Shown here: positions 26,046 through 35,232 of the stretch, one piece after another
Numbering within the stretch: position 1 is the first letter of the stretch
Layout: the number at the start of each line of letters is the position of its first letter
Notes under the pieces: model-generated
The model's input: the letters and a program-made list of their open reading frames with translations, nothing else
Told to the model about the DNA's origin: nothing
Database searches by the model: none
Source: CAZEDU01 sp964511185
Lineage (GTDB): Bacteria; Myxococcota; Myxococcia; Myxococcales; Myxococcaceae
Length of the DNA stretch: 64,000 bases
Reading direction: 5' to 3'
NCBI GenBank assembly: GCA_964511185.1
Contig: CAZEDU010000002.1
Location: forward strand, 30,753 to 94,752
Made by a program: the position numbers and the translations under genes

Positions 26046-27050
26046 CTATTCCAGGTTCGACACGAAGACCTGGCTGCCGCTGGCGGAGTAGAGCGAGCGG
26101 CCCGACAGGGTGAGCCGCCGGACCTCGGCGTTGGGCAGGCCGGCGCTGCCGTCGCGCCAGTGGAGCCCGCCGTCGTCGGAGATCTTCACCTCGCCCTTGA
26201 GCCCGGCGAACGACCGCGCGCTGGTGACGAAGTAGCTCACCGCCTCCATCGTCCCGAGCGGGGAGAACGTCGCGCCGTAGTCGTCCGAGCGGTGCGCGCC
26301 TTTCCCTTCCAGGGTGACGAGCGCGAAGCGGCCGCCCGCGTGCAGCGCCTGCACCGGGCCTTCGAGGAGCCCGCCGTACCAGCTCTGCCCGCCGTCGTCG
26401 GAGAAGTAGAGCCCGTCGAACGCGTCGACGCCGGTGGCGAACACCCGCTGCGCTTCGGGCGCGGCGCACAGCGTCCGGACGCGTTGGGCGAAGAGCGCGC
26501 CGCCGACCTGCGGGTTCGACCGCCGCGTCCAGCGCTCGCCTCGGTCGGCCGAGGCGTACAGGCCCGCCGCGCTCGCCTCGCCGGCGAACGCGACCCAGAC
26601 CTCACTGCCTTTCTTCACCAGCGCCGAGGCCGGCAGCGACGGAGCGGAGACGAGCCGCGCCCACTGGCCGGTCTTCAGGTCCATGCGGTAGACGCCGCCG
26701 GTGCCCGCCGCCCAGTTCGCCGCGGTGGCGTACAGGCCGACGTCGGCGCCGGCGATCTGCTCCACCGCCTCGCCCGCTTCGAGCGGCACCGCCACGGGCT
26801 GCCAGGTGAGCAGATCGACGTCGAAGGTGAACAGCCGGCCTTGCACGATGGCGTACATCTCGCCGCCGACCTGCGTCAGACCTTGAATGTCTTGGTTCGG
26901 CGGAAGCCCGGCGGTGCGCTCTTCCCACGGGCTCAGACGGAACACGTGCGGCGGCGCCGCGCCGTCCTCGGGCTCGAGCGCCCAGGGCGCTTCGCCGTTG
27001 CAGCCGGCGAGCAGGAGCAGCGCGCTGAAGAGGAGGGAGCGGGGAGACAT
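26046..27050 (-). CDS. lipoprotein with beta-propeller (BNR/sialidase-like) repeats
   Basis: 334 aa. Signal peptide and lipobox LLAGC (Cys17). Repeated segments end in Asp-box-like motifs (SADRGERWTRR, SDDGGQSWYGG, SDDYGATFSPL, SDDGGLHWRDG), typical of BNR propellers as in Ycf48, sortilin or sialidases, without sialidase catalytic residues. Probably a cell-surface binding protein. It lies between a VWA lipoprotein and a PEGA protein, all minus strand. Confidence 0.82.
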   Translation of the reverse strand: MSPRSLLFSALLLLAGCNGEAPWALEPEDGAAPPHVFRLSPWEERTAGLPPNQDIQGLTQVGGEMYAIVQGRLFTFDVDLLTWQPVAVPLEAGEAVEQIAGADVGLYATAANWAAGTGGVYRMDLKTGQWARLVSAPSLPASALVKKGSEVWVAFAGEASAAGLYASADRGERWTRRSNPQVGGALFAQRVRTLCAAPEAQRVFATGVDAFDGLYFSDDGGQSWYGGLLEGPVQALHAGGRFALVTLEGKGAHRSDDYGATFSPLGTMEAVSYFVTSARSFAGLKGEVKISDDGGLHWRDGSAGLPNAEVRRLTLSGRSLYSASGSQVFVSNLE

Positions 27051-27101
27051 CTCCCAGGATTGTCGGGTGGTTGAGATGGATTGTTGCGCCGGTCGGTTGC
27101 T

Positions 27102-28259
27102 TCAGAACCGCGCGGCCAGCACCCAGCCCGCGGCCCCCGGCTCCAAGCGGACGCCCGCAATCAAGTCCGCGTAGCGATTAGGGTCTTCCCCCGAAAGCCA
27201 CAGGTACATCGCCACCCCGGTCGCCGCGATGCCCGCGCCCACCAGGCTCGCGGTGACGATCTCCTGCGTCGCGATGCGCGACTGAATCTCGCTCGCCTCT
27301 TGCTGGCACTGCCCAGGCGACGCGCCGCACGTCTCGTAGGCGGACTGAAACAGCGGATCCTGCACGCGGCTCGCGGGCCTCACGTCCCGTAGGAGCGTCC
27401 CGTTGAGCGCGTACTGCCGCGGCAGGAACTCGTTCTGGTACGCCGGCTCGGTCGCGAGCCGGTCGAGGAGCAGCCCGCTGGCGATCGCCGCCACCGCGAA
27501 GCCGCCCGCGATGTACGCCCCGGTTCGCAGCCGGCCATGCCGCAGCTTGTAGGCCTCGGCGTAGTCGGGGGAGGGGAGCAGCATCAGCTCGGCCTCGGTC
27601 ACCTGGTCGGGGACGATGGTGACCGTGCGGCTCTGCGCGATGAAGCCGTCCTTGCGCACCTGGAGCCGGTGGCTGCCGCGCGCGAGCTTGATCGGCGCCT
27701 GCTGGGGCGTCGACGCCACGAGCACGTCGTCCACGACGATCTCCGCGCCCTCCTCCTTGCAGCGCACCAGAAGCGAGCCTTGCTGCGCGGCGAGCAGCGG
27801 GCTCACCAGCTCCTGCGCGAGCGAGGGGATCTGCAGCGCCATCTCGCCGAGCTTCACCGGCCCCAGCGTCTTCTGCGACAGCACCTGCTGCGCGCTGGTG
27901 TCGAGCAGCTTCATCTCCACGGTCAGCGCGCCGGCGACGCTCACCACGGTGCCGGACACCACGTGCCGCGTCCCCAGCACGCGCGAGACGTCCGAGAGCA
28001 CCGTGTTCTCGCCCGCCACGCCCATGATCTGCCGGCTCCGCTCGATGGCGAGCAGCTGCCGGACCTCGTCCGCCCCCAGCACTTGAAACACGTCGAGCGC
28101 GCGCAAGCCTCGAATGGCGCCCCGGGTGGCGGCCTCCACCTGCAGCGCCGGCACGCCTTTGCCTTCGAAGTCGAGCACCACCAGCGCGGGCCGCGCCTCG
28201 TCGGACATCGACGGCGCAGCGCCCCACAACGCGAGAACCACGGCAGCCCAATGCGTCAC
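27102..28259 (-). CDS. PEGA-domain envelope protein with LpoB/CsgG-like N-terminal fold
   Basis: 385 aa from a GTG start with GGGAGG about 5-9 bases upstream. Signal-like N-terminus (HWAAVVLALWGAAPS). Residues 25-160 (ALVVLDFEGKGV, VEAATRGAIRGLRAL, VLGTRHVVSGTVVSVAGAL) resemble the CsgG/LpoB/FlgO nucleotide-binding-like fold. A PEGA domain (LVRCKEEGAEIVVDDVLVAS, HRLQVRKDGF) follows, then two hydrophobic segments near residues 245 and 330. Divergent from the lipoprotein gene at 28332. Role unknown, likely an envelope scaffold. Confidence 0.78.
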   Translation of the reverse strand: MTHWAAVVLALWGAAPSMSDEARPALVVLDFEGKGVPALQVEAATRGAIRGLRALDVFQVLGADEVRQLLAIERSRQIMGVAGENTVLSDVSRVLGTRHVVSGTVVSVAGALTVEMKLLDTSAQQVLSQKTLGPVKLGEMALQIPSLAQELVSPLLAAQQGSLLVRCKEEGAEIVVDDVLVASTPQQAPIKLARGSHRLQVRKDGFIAQSRTVTIVPDQVTEAELMLLPSPDYAEAYKLRHGRLRTGAYIAGGFAVAAIASGLLLDRLATEPAYQNEFLPRQYALNGTLLRDVRPASRVQDPLFQSAYETCGASPGQCQQEASEIQSRIATQEIVTASLVGAGIAATGVAMYLWLSGEDPNRYADLIAGVRLEPGAAGWVLAARF

Positions 28260-28331
28260 AGCGCCCTCCCGACAATGCTCCCGTCGAACTCTACATGACG
28301 CTTCCGTTCGGCCAGAGTAGGTTCTGTTCTC

Positions 28332-30201
28332 GTGCATCGCCTCACACGCTCGGCCCTGCTCTCGCTTCTCCTTCTGTCGTGCCGAAACGTCGCGCTGCCC
28401 GACAGCGACGGAGGCTCGGCCACCAGCGGCCCGACGGTCGCCTTCCTCGCGCCCCAGCCCGGCCAGACCGTGCCGCTGCGCACCTTGGTCCGCCTCGAAG
28501 CCGAGGACTCGAACGGCGTTCGGCTGGTGACGCTGGCCTGCGGCGCCACCCCGCTCCACACCTGGGTGGCCGCCCCCTTCGAAGCCGAGGTCAGCCTCTC
28601 GGGTTGCCTCACCAGCGGCGACGGTGGCTCGACCCAGGTCAACCTCATCGCCGAAGGCGTCGACAGCCTCGGCAACCGCGGCNNNNNNNNNNGACCCCGA
28701 CGCGGCCGGCCTGTCCACCACGCTCCCCGAGCGGGTGCTGCCGGGCAGCGCCTTCACCTTCGAGATCTTCAGCGATCGGCCGCTCCTCGCCGCGCCCGAC
28801 GTGCGCATCGACACCATCCCCGCGGTGGTGAAGGAAGTCGCCGGCTCGGGCGCGCGCCACTTCGAGGCGACCTTCGGGCCCACCCCGAACGTGGGCATCG
28901 ACCGCTGGAGCGGCGATGGCGGCAGCGCCCCGTTCTCGGTCTACGAAGAGGTGCAGCGGCCTCTGCCGGTCACCATCGAGGCGATCGCCGACAACGGCAA
29001 CCAGACCCGCCTCAACCTGACGACCTGGGTCTCGCGTGTGCTGTGGGAGCGCACCGTGCCGGGCGGGCTGGTGGTCGACGGCTTCGACAGGCCTGCACCG
29101 GTGGGCGCCGCCGGCGGCGTCGCGGTGCCGGCCCCGGTCGATCAGAGCGGCATCAGCTGGATTCCCATCTTCCTCACGCGCGTGGGCGGCCAGTTCGGCA
29201 CGCTCGCCGACGAGGTGTGGGACGGCGGCGTCCAGGCGCGCGGCTTCACCCGCGATGGCCGCACGCTCTTGCAGAACGGGACCCGCGTCCTGCTCGCCGA
29301 CTTCGGCGGCGCCAAGGCGACGCCCGTCGCGCCGGTGTTCCGCACCACGCTGCCTTACGGAAAGACGTACCAGGTGGGCGACGCGCTGTGCGAGCACGCC
29401 TTCGACGCGCCTAGCGACGGCGGCTCGCCGTGCCGCTTGGCGATCAACTGCGTCTACCCCGACGGCGGCACGTCGCAGGCCTCGCCGCCGTTCCCCGCCA
29501 GCACCGGTAACCTGATCGACACGGTGGCGACCAGCGGCAACGTGCAGATCGCGGTGGGCAACGGCCTCATCGCGCAGTGCTGCGGCGCCACCGGCATCAA
29601 CTGCCCCGAGCGCATCGCCATCGGCACGCCGCCCGCGATGAGCTTCGTCGCCGCGCCCTACGGGACGCGCACGGGTCTCTCGAGCATCCTCCCGGTCGGC
29701 GACGGCTCGTTCATCCTCACCTTCGACGACCAGCAGCCCAAGGGCGTGCGGATGAACGCGCAAGGCGCGGTGGTGGCGAACTACTTCGGCACCTCCTTGA
29801 ACGCGGCCGACCAGATGCTGGCCGCGCTGCCCGACGCGTCGGTGCTCATCCTCCGCCCCGGCCAACCCACCACCAAGCTGCAGCGCTGGACCGCGGCCTC
29901 GGGCGTCACCGTNNNNNNNNNNCAGCTGCCGGGCTTCTGGCAGCACGACCGCAACGTCGACTTGGCGGTGCCCAACAACGTGGTCATCAACCGGGCGAAC
30001 CAGGCGATGGCGGTGCTCTTGGTACCGGGCGGCGGCGGCTCGGTCCGCGCGGTGGCGCTGTTCGACGCCCACCACGCGCTGCGCTGGGTCTACCGCTACC
30101 CGTACCCGACGCACGAGCTCTCGCTGGTCGCGGACGAGCCGGGCAGCCCGCTCTACCTCGTCGACACCCAGAACCAGGTGGCCACGGCGCTCAGCTGGTG
30201 A
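28332..30201 (+). CDS. secreted lipoprotein of unknown function, split by assembly gaps
   Basis: GTG start, signal peptide with lipobox LLLSC (Cys17). The reading frame up to the 10-N gap at 28683-28692 and the frame after it differ by one, because the gap length is arbitrary (10 is not a multiple of three); both sides encode protein-like sequence and together give roughly 620 aa. A second 10-N gap at 29913-29922 leaves the frame intact. The N-terminus looks Ig/FN3-like (VAFLAPQPGQTVPLRTLV), the rest propeller-like. The stop overlaps the convergent esterase gene by 11 bp. Real gene length needs the gaps filled. Confidence 0.7.
28683..28692. other. assembly gap (10 N)
   Basis: Ten undetermined bases within a gene. 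The frame changes across the gap, which shows that the true length is not 10. Confidence 0.95.
29913..29922. other. assembly gap (10 N)
   Basis: Ten undetermined bases within the same lipoprotein gene. The frame is unchanged across it. Confidence 0.95.
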
Positions 30202-30916
30202 GCCGCGCGGTCAGGAACGCGAGCAGCCGCGAGAAGCCCTCGGGGCCGATGGTGTGGCCTCCGTCGAACGACACGAACTCGACCTCGAGGCCGGCCTGGG
30301 TGAGCAGCGCGTTCAGCGCCTCGGCGCCGGAGTAGGGAAGAATCGGGTCGCCGCGCCCGTGCGTCTGCAGCGTGGGCAGGCCCGCCCGCTTGGGCGCCCG
30401 CTGGGACCACTCGGTCCGCGAGAGGAGCGTGCCGGACAGAATCGCCAAGCCCGCCGGCGCCTCCTCGAGCCGGAGCGTGACGTCGGTGGCGAGCATCGCG
30501 CCCTGCGAGAAGCCGCCCAGCACGACGCGCGACAACGGCAGCTGGGTCTGCCGCGCCACCACGTCCAACGCGGCGAGCAGCATCTTGCGCGCCTGGGGAA
30601 GCCCGTCGGGGGTCTCTTCCTGCATCGCCTGAAGGGCGCTCGGGTCACCCGTCTGGAGCGCCGCCCAGCGCGCCATCGAGAGCGGCCACCACGCGCGGCC
30701 GCCGAAGTCGTCGAGCTGCAGCGGCGCCTCGGGAAAGACGAACCGCACCTCGTTCAAGCGGCCGTCGCGGGCGGTGAGCTCGGGCGCGAGCGGCACCAGG
30801 TCGTCGCCCGGCGCGCCGTAGCCGTGGCACAAGAGCACGGCGAGCTTGGGCGGCGCGTCGCTCGCCTGTAGAACGCGGCAGTCCAGCGGGCCGAGCTTGG
30901 TTCGCAGGTTCACCAT
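30191..30916 (-). CDS. alpha/beta-hydrolase carboxylesterase (phospholipase/acyl-protein thioesterase type)
   Basis: 241 aa. Catalytic triad visible: Ser137 (GGFSQGAM), Asp190 (GRGDPILPY) and His221 (DGGHTI), with an oxyanion region LLCHGYGA. The layout matches bacterial carboxylesterase 2 / acyl-protein thioesterase-like enzymes (YpfH, EstB), cytosolic without signal peptide. The start MVNLRTKLG is 24 bp from the divergent CarD-like gene, so the two share a promoter region. Confidence 0.9.
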   Translation of the reverse strand: MVNLRTKLGPLDCRVLQASDAPPKLAVLLCHGYGAPGDDLVPLAPELTARDGRLNEVRFVFPEAPLQLDDFGGRAWWPLSMARWAALQTGDPSALQAMQEETPDGLPQARKMLLAALDVVARQTQLPLSRVVLGGFSQGAMLATDVTLRLEEAPAGLAILSGTLLSRTEWSQRAPKRAGLPTLQTHGRGDPILPYSGAEALNALLTQAGLEVEFVSFDGGHTIGPEGFSRLLAFLTARLTS

Positions 30917-30940
30917 TCGCCTCAGGTCTATACTCGAACC

Positions 30941-31483
30941 GTGTCGGCCCAACCCAACTTCTCGCTCGGGCAGCGGGTGTTTCTCTTCTCGGGCGGCGTC
31001 GCCACGCTTGCCGACGTGGCCGGGCGCGATGGCCACGGGCGCCCGAGGCCGCTCGGCCCCGACGAGCCGCCGGCCTTCTGGGTGGTGCGCACCGACGAGG
31101 TCGTCGCCTGCGTGCCGGTGGACAAGACGGCCGGCACGCTGCGCCCGCTGGTGGGCGAGGCGCTCGCCGAACGGATGCTCGAGGTGCTCCACGGCCCGGC
31201 TCCCGAGCCAGCGCCGTCGCTCACGCCGCTCCTCGAGCGCGGCAAGCAGGTGGTGCACGAGGGCGACCCGCTGGCGCAGGCCCACTTCGTGCGCGAGCTG
31301 CTCGAGCTGCCGGTCCCCCTCTCGGAGCAGGTCGCGTCGGGGTTGGCCTTCATCGGCAAGCTGGTGCTCGGGGAGATCGCCGAGGTGCTCCGGCGCGACG
31401 TGGCGGAGCTCCAGCGCGCGCTGAAGGCGCGCTACCCGGCCGCGAGCGACTTGACGCCCCAGGGGCCGATTCGCCACGGCTAA
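30941..31483 (+). CDS. CarD/CdnL-like protein (divergent)
   Basis: 180 aa, GTG start. The N-terminus (FSLGQRVFLFSGGVATLADV) corresponds to the CarD/TRCF beta-domain that binds RNA polymerase beta; the middle (ACVPVDKTAGTLRPLVGEA, AERMLEVL) matches the CdnL pattern VPVDN...LR.LIS...A..VLEVL; the C-terminal helices (VRELLELPVPLSEQVASGL, VLGEIAEVLRRDVAEL) fit the CdnL DNA-binding helical domain (LxLSxxExxxxxxARxLLxxEIA). It lacks the GxG-type loop of typical CarD. By family it would stabilise promoter open complexes, but divergence leaves that unproven. Divergent from the esterase. Confidence 0.5.
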   Translation: MSAQPNFSLGQRVFLFSGGVATLADVAGRDGHGRPRPLGPDEPPAFWVVRTDEVVACVPVDKTAGTLRPLVGEALAERMLEVLHGPAPEPAPSLTPLLERGKQVVHEGDPLAQAHFVRELLELPVPLSEQVASGLAFIGKLVLGEIAEVLRRDVAELQRALKARYPAASDLTPQGPIRHG

Positions 31484-31526
31484 ATCAACCCTTGCTCCGG
31501 GGGGTGGATGCGGCATCGTGCGCCGC

Positions 31527-32255
31527 ATGGACTTCCCCCAATCGGTCTCGGGCCCGCCCCCGAAGAAGCGCTCGCCCTGGTTCTACGTCGCCATCGGCTG
31601 CGGCGGCCTGCTCGTCTTGTCCATTCTGGTGGGAGGCGCGCTGACGTTCTTCGCGGTGAAGAAGGTCTCCGGCGAGCTGGAGAAGAACAAGGACCCGGTG
31701 GCCCGCGCCGCGCGCACGCAGGAGCTGCTCGGCTACGAGCGCCCGCCGGAAGGCTACTCGCCCGCGCTCGTCTTCGGCCTGGGCGACTTTATCCAGGTCG
31801 CCATCCTCACCGACAAGCCGGGCGAGGTGGGGAAGGGGGAGAAGCTGTTCGACCGGCGTGGCTTCATCTTCGTCTCGGCGGTGAGCGACGACCGCAGAGA
31901 GTCGCGCATGGACGACTACTTCGAGGGCCGCGACAACCGGCCCGGGCTGCCGCAGGCCAACACCAACGTCCAGGTGAAGGAGATCATCGGCCGCGGCGTC
32001 GCCAGCACCTCGGGCGGCGCGCCGGTCCGCTACGTGACCCAGCGCGGCGAGGTGAGCACGCAGCAGACCCGCAACGACGGCCTGTTCACGCTGATGCGGT
32101 TCGACTGCCCGGACGCCGGCAAGCTGCGGCTCGGCATCTGGCTGGGCGAGGACCCGGACCCCGCCGCCGACTTGGGCTCCCTCGACCTGAAGGGCACCGT
32201 GGTCGACGAGGCGGCGATCAAGGCCTTCGCCCAGACGCTCAACCCCTGCCGCTGA
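31527..32255 (+). CDS. single-pass membrane protein of unknown function
   Basis: 242 aa. A short cytosolic Pro/Lys-rich N-terminus is followed by one helix (WFYVAIGCGGLLVLSILVGG) and an extracytoplasmic domain with no recognised family (LGDFIQVAILTDKPGEV, FDRRGFIFVSAVSDD). A GTG three codons upstream (31518) is an alternative start. It ends 6 bp from the convergent CBS gene. Confidence 0.75.
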   Translation: MDFPQSVSGPPPKKRSPWFYVAIGCGGLLVLSILVGGALTFFAVKKVSGELEKNKDPVARAARTQELLGYERPPEGYSPALVFGLGDFIQVAILTDKPGEVGKGEKLFDRRGFIFVSAVSDDRRESRMDDYFEGRDNRPGLPQANTNVQVKEIIGRGVASTSGGAPVRYVTQRGEVSTQQTRNDGLFTLMRFDCPDAGKLRLGIWLGEDPDPAADLGSLDLKGTVVDEAAIKAFAQTLNPCR

Positions 32256-32261
32256 GCTTCG

Positions 32262-33173
32262 CTACGAGAAGAGCCGGCTCCAGAACGAGCGCTTCGACGA
32301 GACGCGCTCGAAGGCGCGCTGCAGCGTCTCGTCGTCGTCGGCGCGGTTCGCCACGTCCCCCATCGAGATGATGCCGATCAGCCGGTCGTGCCGATCGACG
32401 ACCGGAACGCGCCGCACCTGCTTGCTGCCCATCAGCTCGATCACGTCGGTGAGCGGCTCCTCCGCGGTGACGCACTCCACGTCGTCCGTCATCAGCTCGG
32501 CCACGCGGATCTGGCTGAACGGCCGCTCCTCTTTGTACCCGCGCATCACGATGTCGCGATCGGTGAGCACGCCGAGCAGGCGCATGTTCTCGTCCACCAC
32601 CGGCACGATGCCGCAGCTCTCGTCGCGCATGATCTGAGCGGCGTCGCGCAGGGTGTGCTCGCGGCGCAGCGCCTTGACGTTCCGGGTCATCACCTCGCCG
32701 GCGGTCAGGGGCTCGCGCTCCCACCGCCCGCCGCGCGTCTCGCCGCCGAACGACAGGTCGCGCTCCACGTGGCCGCGCGCTTCGTCCCGGCGCCGCCAGT
32801 CGTCCTCCCGCGGCTCGTGGAACCCGCCGCCGATCGCCCCGCCCACCCCGCTGTAGACGCGGCCTTCGGCCGGGCGCTCGAAGTCGTGGCGGAGCCGGCC
32901 GCCGCCGAAGCGCTCGCGCCCCTGGCGCCCGTGGCTCCAAGCCCACCCTTCGCCGCCCTGCCCGCGGTGGCGGCCCATGCGGTCCAGCGCCGCTCGATAG
33001 TACGAAGGCGCGCTGGTGCGGCCCCAATCCTGGTGGCCCGCGTAGCCCTGAGAGCCTTGGCTCCAGGCGCCGGACATCGGCGGCTCGCGGCGGAAGTCAT
33101 CGCTGGGCTGCGCGGAGTACCCGTGGCTGGGCTCGCTGAAGTCGCGGGCGTTGTCGGTGGGCTTGGGCGCCAT
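32262..33173 (-). CDS. tandem CBS-domain protein
   Basis: 303 aa. The last 130 residues hold two CBS domains (EVMTRNVKALRREHTL, GIVPVVDENMRLLGVLTDRD; ELMTDDVECVTAEEPL, RRVPVVDRHDRLIGIIS), which bind adenosine nucleotides or regulate partners. The first 170 residues are low-complexity, rich in Gly, Arg, Ser and Trp (RGQGGEGWAWSHGRQG) and appear disordered. No partner domain is attached. The start at 33173 (MAPKPTD) is preferred over a Met 16 codons earlier. Confidence 0.88.
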   Translation of the reverse strand: MAPKPTDNARDFSEPSHGYSAQPSDDFRREPPMSGAWSQGSQGYAGHQDWGRTSAPSYYRAALDRMGRHRGQGGEGWAWSHGRQGRERFGGGRLRHDFERPAEGRVYSGVGGAIGGGFHEPREDDWRRRDEARGHVERDLSFGGETRGGRWEREPLTAGEVMTRNVKALRREHTLRDAAQIMRDESCGIVPVVDENMRLLGVLTDRDIVMRGYKEERPFSQIRVAELMTDDVECVTAEEPLTDVIELMGSKQVRRVPVVDRHDRLIGIISMGDVANRADDDETLQRAFERVSSKRSFWSRLFS

Positions 33174-33227
33174 GGCGTTTACCTCGTGGGCTGGAGTGGA
33201 AGGGCCCACCAAGGTGTGCACCCAGGT

Positions 33228-33809
33228 TCAGGTCGACAACAGGCGCTCGAGCGCGCGCGGGGTGTTCACGTTCAGGCACACGCCCGGGTCCTTCGTCTCC
33301 AACCGTCGGACGTCGAGCATCTGCTGCGCGGCGAGCAGGTGCGGCGCGCCGCGCAGGCGAAGCACGCGCTCCGCCGCCGCGGCGGACAGGAGCAGCGGGT
33401 GGCCGGGGCGACCCTGGTCGAGCGGCACCACCGCGTCGTGGCCGCGCAGCGCCCGCCGCAGTTGGACGACGGTCCGCGCGCGAACCGTCGGCGCGTCGAC
33501 GGGGTGCACGTAGACGGCGGGAGCGCCTTGGGCGAGCGCGACGCGCAGCCCGCACCGCACCGAGCCGAACATGCCCTGCCGCCAGCGCCGGTTCGTCACG
33601 AAGCGAAGGTCGGGGTGGCTCTGGAGGACGCGCGCGGCCTGCGCGCCGACCACCACCAGCACGTCGCAGCCGGCCGCTTGGAACGTGTCGGCCAGCGCGC
33701 GCAGGAACGTCCGGCCGTCCGACAGCGCGATCAACGCCTTGGGCCGCCCCAGCCGGCTGCCGGCGCCGGCCGCGAGGAGCAGCGCGGTGGGTCGTCGCCG
33801 GGCGCTCAC
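33228..33809 (-). CDS. MobA/MocA-like nucleotidyltransferase
   Basis: 193 aa, GTG start overlapping the upstream stop (GTGA, 4-base overlap). The N-terminal LLLAAGAGSRLGRPKALI is the NTP-binding loop of the MobA/MocA (NTP_transf_3) family; VYVHPVDAPTV holds the metal-binding Asp, and GRPGHPLLLS is the third motif. Closer to MocA/CoxI-like cytidylyltransferases than to MobA. It may modify molybdopterin or activate a sugar. No other molybdenum genes are adjacent. Confidence 0.82.
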   Translation of the reverse strand: MSARRRPTALLLAAGAGSRLGRPKALIALSDGRTFLRALADTFQAAGCDVLVVVGAQAARVLQSHPDLRFVTNRRWRQGMFGSVRCGLRVALAQGAPAVYVHPVDAPTVRARTVVQLRRALRGHDAVVPLDQGRPGHPLLLSAAAAERVLRLRGAPHLLAAQQMLDVRRLETKDPGVCLNVNTPRALERLLST

Positions 33810-34237
33810 GTGGCCGCGACGGTCGCGCACGCGTCGAGCCACCGCGCCAGCGCCCGGGTGACTTGATCCACGCGCGCTTCCTCCGACCACTCGCCGATCA
33901 GGTCGATGCGGCCGATGTAGTGCGCCCCGTCGCGGCTCAGGTCCTGCTCGACGAGCTGCGCGTCCGCCTGCACGATGTTCTCCGCCGGAATCTCGACGCG
34001 AAACCGCAGGGCGTCGTGCCCCTCCAGCAGGATGCCGAACCACGCGTTCCCCAGCGCGGGCAGGAAGAGGAAGACCCCGACCCGGTCCGAGTCCTCCCGC
34101 ACCTTGCTGATGCGCACCTGGTCCATGCTGCGCAGATGGTGGGGCAGGCGCGCGGGGACGCGCTCGACGAAGGTCCGCGCCAACCGCCGAACCTCGGCGG
34201 CTCGAGCGAGCGCGCGCCGGTCTTCGAGCAAGAACAT
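33806..34237 (-). CDS. hypothetical protein, 143 aa
   Basis: No family recognised. Soluble alpha/beta protein (VGVFLFLPALGNAWFGILLEG, RFRVEIPAENIVQ) with no signal peptide. It overlaps the nucleotidyltransferase start by 4 bases, so the two are translationally coupled and probably act in the same process. Confidence 0.7.
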   Translation of the reverse strand: MFLLEDRRALARAAEVRRLARTFVERVPARLPHHLRSMDQVRISKVREDSDRVGVFLFLPALGNAWFGILLEGHDALRFRVEIPAENIVQADAQLVEQDLSRDGAHYIGRIDLIGEWSEEARVDQVTRALARWLDACATVAAT

Positions 34238-34254
34238 GGGTTGCGCGTTAGCCT

Positions 34255-35232
34255 ATGTTGGAATTTGCCTTCACCGCCATGGCCGAACGAAGCCAACGCA
34301 TCTTGAGCTACAACGTTCGCTACTTCGGCCACGCCCTGCGTGGGCTCGCGAGCACCTCGGGCCCCAAGCGCCGCATCGCCGCGGGCCTGGCCGCGCTCAG
34401 TCCGCTCGCCGACATCGTCTGCCTGCAAGAGGTCGAGACCATCTCGCTGCGCAGCCGCCTGGCCCACCGCGGCGCCAAGAACGGCGAGACCCAGCTCGAG
34501 GCCTTCATGGGCCGGATGGAGGAGGCCTTCGCCGCCATCGGCCGGCCCCAGCCGTACAACGCGTATTATTTCCGCGCGCACACGTACCAGGTCGGCAGCA
34601 CGCCGCTCTACACCACCGGCCTGGCCATTTTGGTGAACCGCGAGACGCTGAAGGTCGACAAGCACAACGTCGAGCAGCCCCAGCACATCACCTACCACCA
34701 CCTGCTGCGCTGGAAGGATCGCAAGCAGAGCCGCATCTGCGCGCACATGAAGCTCACCGATCTGGATGGCCGGCCGCTCCACGTCTTCAACACGCACCTG
34801 TCGCTGCCGACGCCCTGGTCGAAGACCTTCTGGTCACAGCGCGACAAGATGGGGCACGGCATCAACCAGCTGCACGAGGCCCAGACGCTGCGGCGCTTCG
34901 TTTCGGAGCACGCCGGCGACGAGCCCTTCGTCATCTGCGGGGACTTCAACTCGCCGCCCGGCTCGCCGGTCTTCCGCTTCCTCACCGACGACGGGCGCCT
35001 GACCAGCTGTCAGGCTTGCCTGGGCGCCATCGACCCGGGCCTGCCGCGCGCCTTTCCGACCGCGGGCTTCATGCGGCTGCGCATGCACCTGGACCACCTG
35101 TTCTCCGGCAACGGGCTCGAGTGGGTCGACCTGGAGGAGACCTGCCCCTTCGGAGACGAGAAGAGCCGCTTCCACGGCTGCTCCGACCACGTGCCGCTCA
35201 TCGCCCGGTTTCGAATCGCGAGGCCGGCGTAA
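34255..35232 (+). CDS. endonuclease/exonuclease/phosphatase (EEP) family protein
   Basis: 325 aa. All EEP motifs are visible: SYNVRYFG (metal-binding Asn), CLQEVE (Glu), NTHLSLP, ICGDFNSPPGSPVF (Asp/Asn pair), HLDHLF and CSDHVPLIA (Asp-His). Members hydrolyse phosphodiesters in nucleic acids, inositides or sphingomyelin; the long insert after CLQEVE does not identify a substrate. No signal peptide, so cytosolic. ATG at 34279 (MAERSQ) is an alternative start and would leave more promoter space from the divergent gene. Directly followed by the permease gene. Confidence 0.88.
   Translation: MLEFAFTAMAERSQRILSYNVRYFGHALRGLASTSGPKRRIAAGLAALSPLADIVCLQEVETISLRSRLAHRGAKNGETQLEAFMGRMEEAFAAIGRPQPYNAYYFRAHTYQVGSTPLYTTGLAILVNRETLKVDKHNVEQPQHITYHHLLRWKDRKQSRICAHMKLTDLDGRPLHVFNTHLSLPTPWSKTFWSQRDKMGHGINQLHEAQTLRRFVSEHAGDEPFVICGDFNSPPGSPVFRFLTDDGRLTSCQACLGAIDPGLPRAFPTAGFMRLRMHLDHLFSGNGLEWVDLEETCPFGDEKSRFHGCSDHVPLIARFRIARPA

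Noticed and set aside
28683..28692. Apparent frameshift in the lipoprotein gene
   Set aside because: It coincides exactly with a run of 10 N; the gap length is arbitrary, so this is not evidence of a pseudogene.
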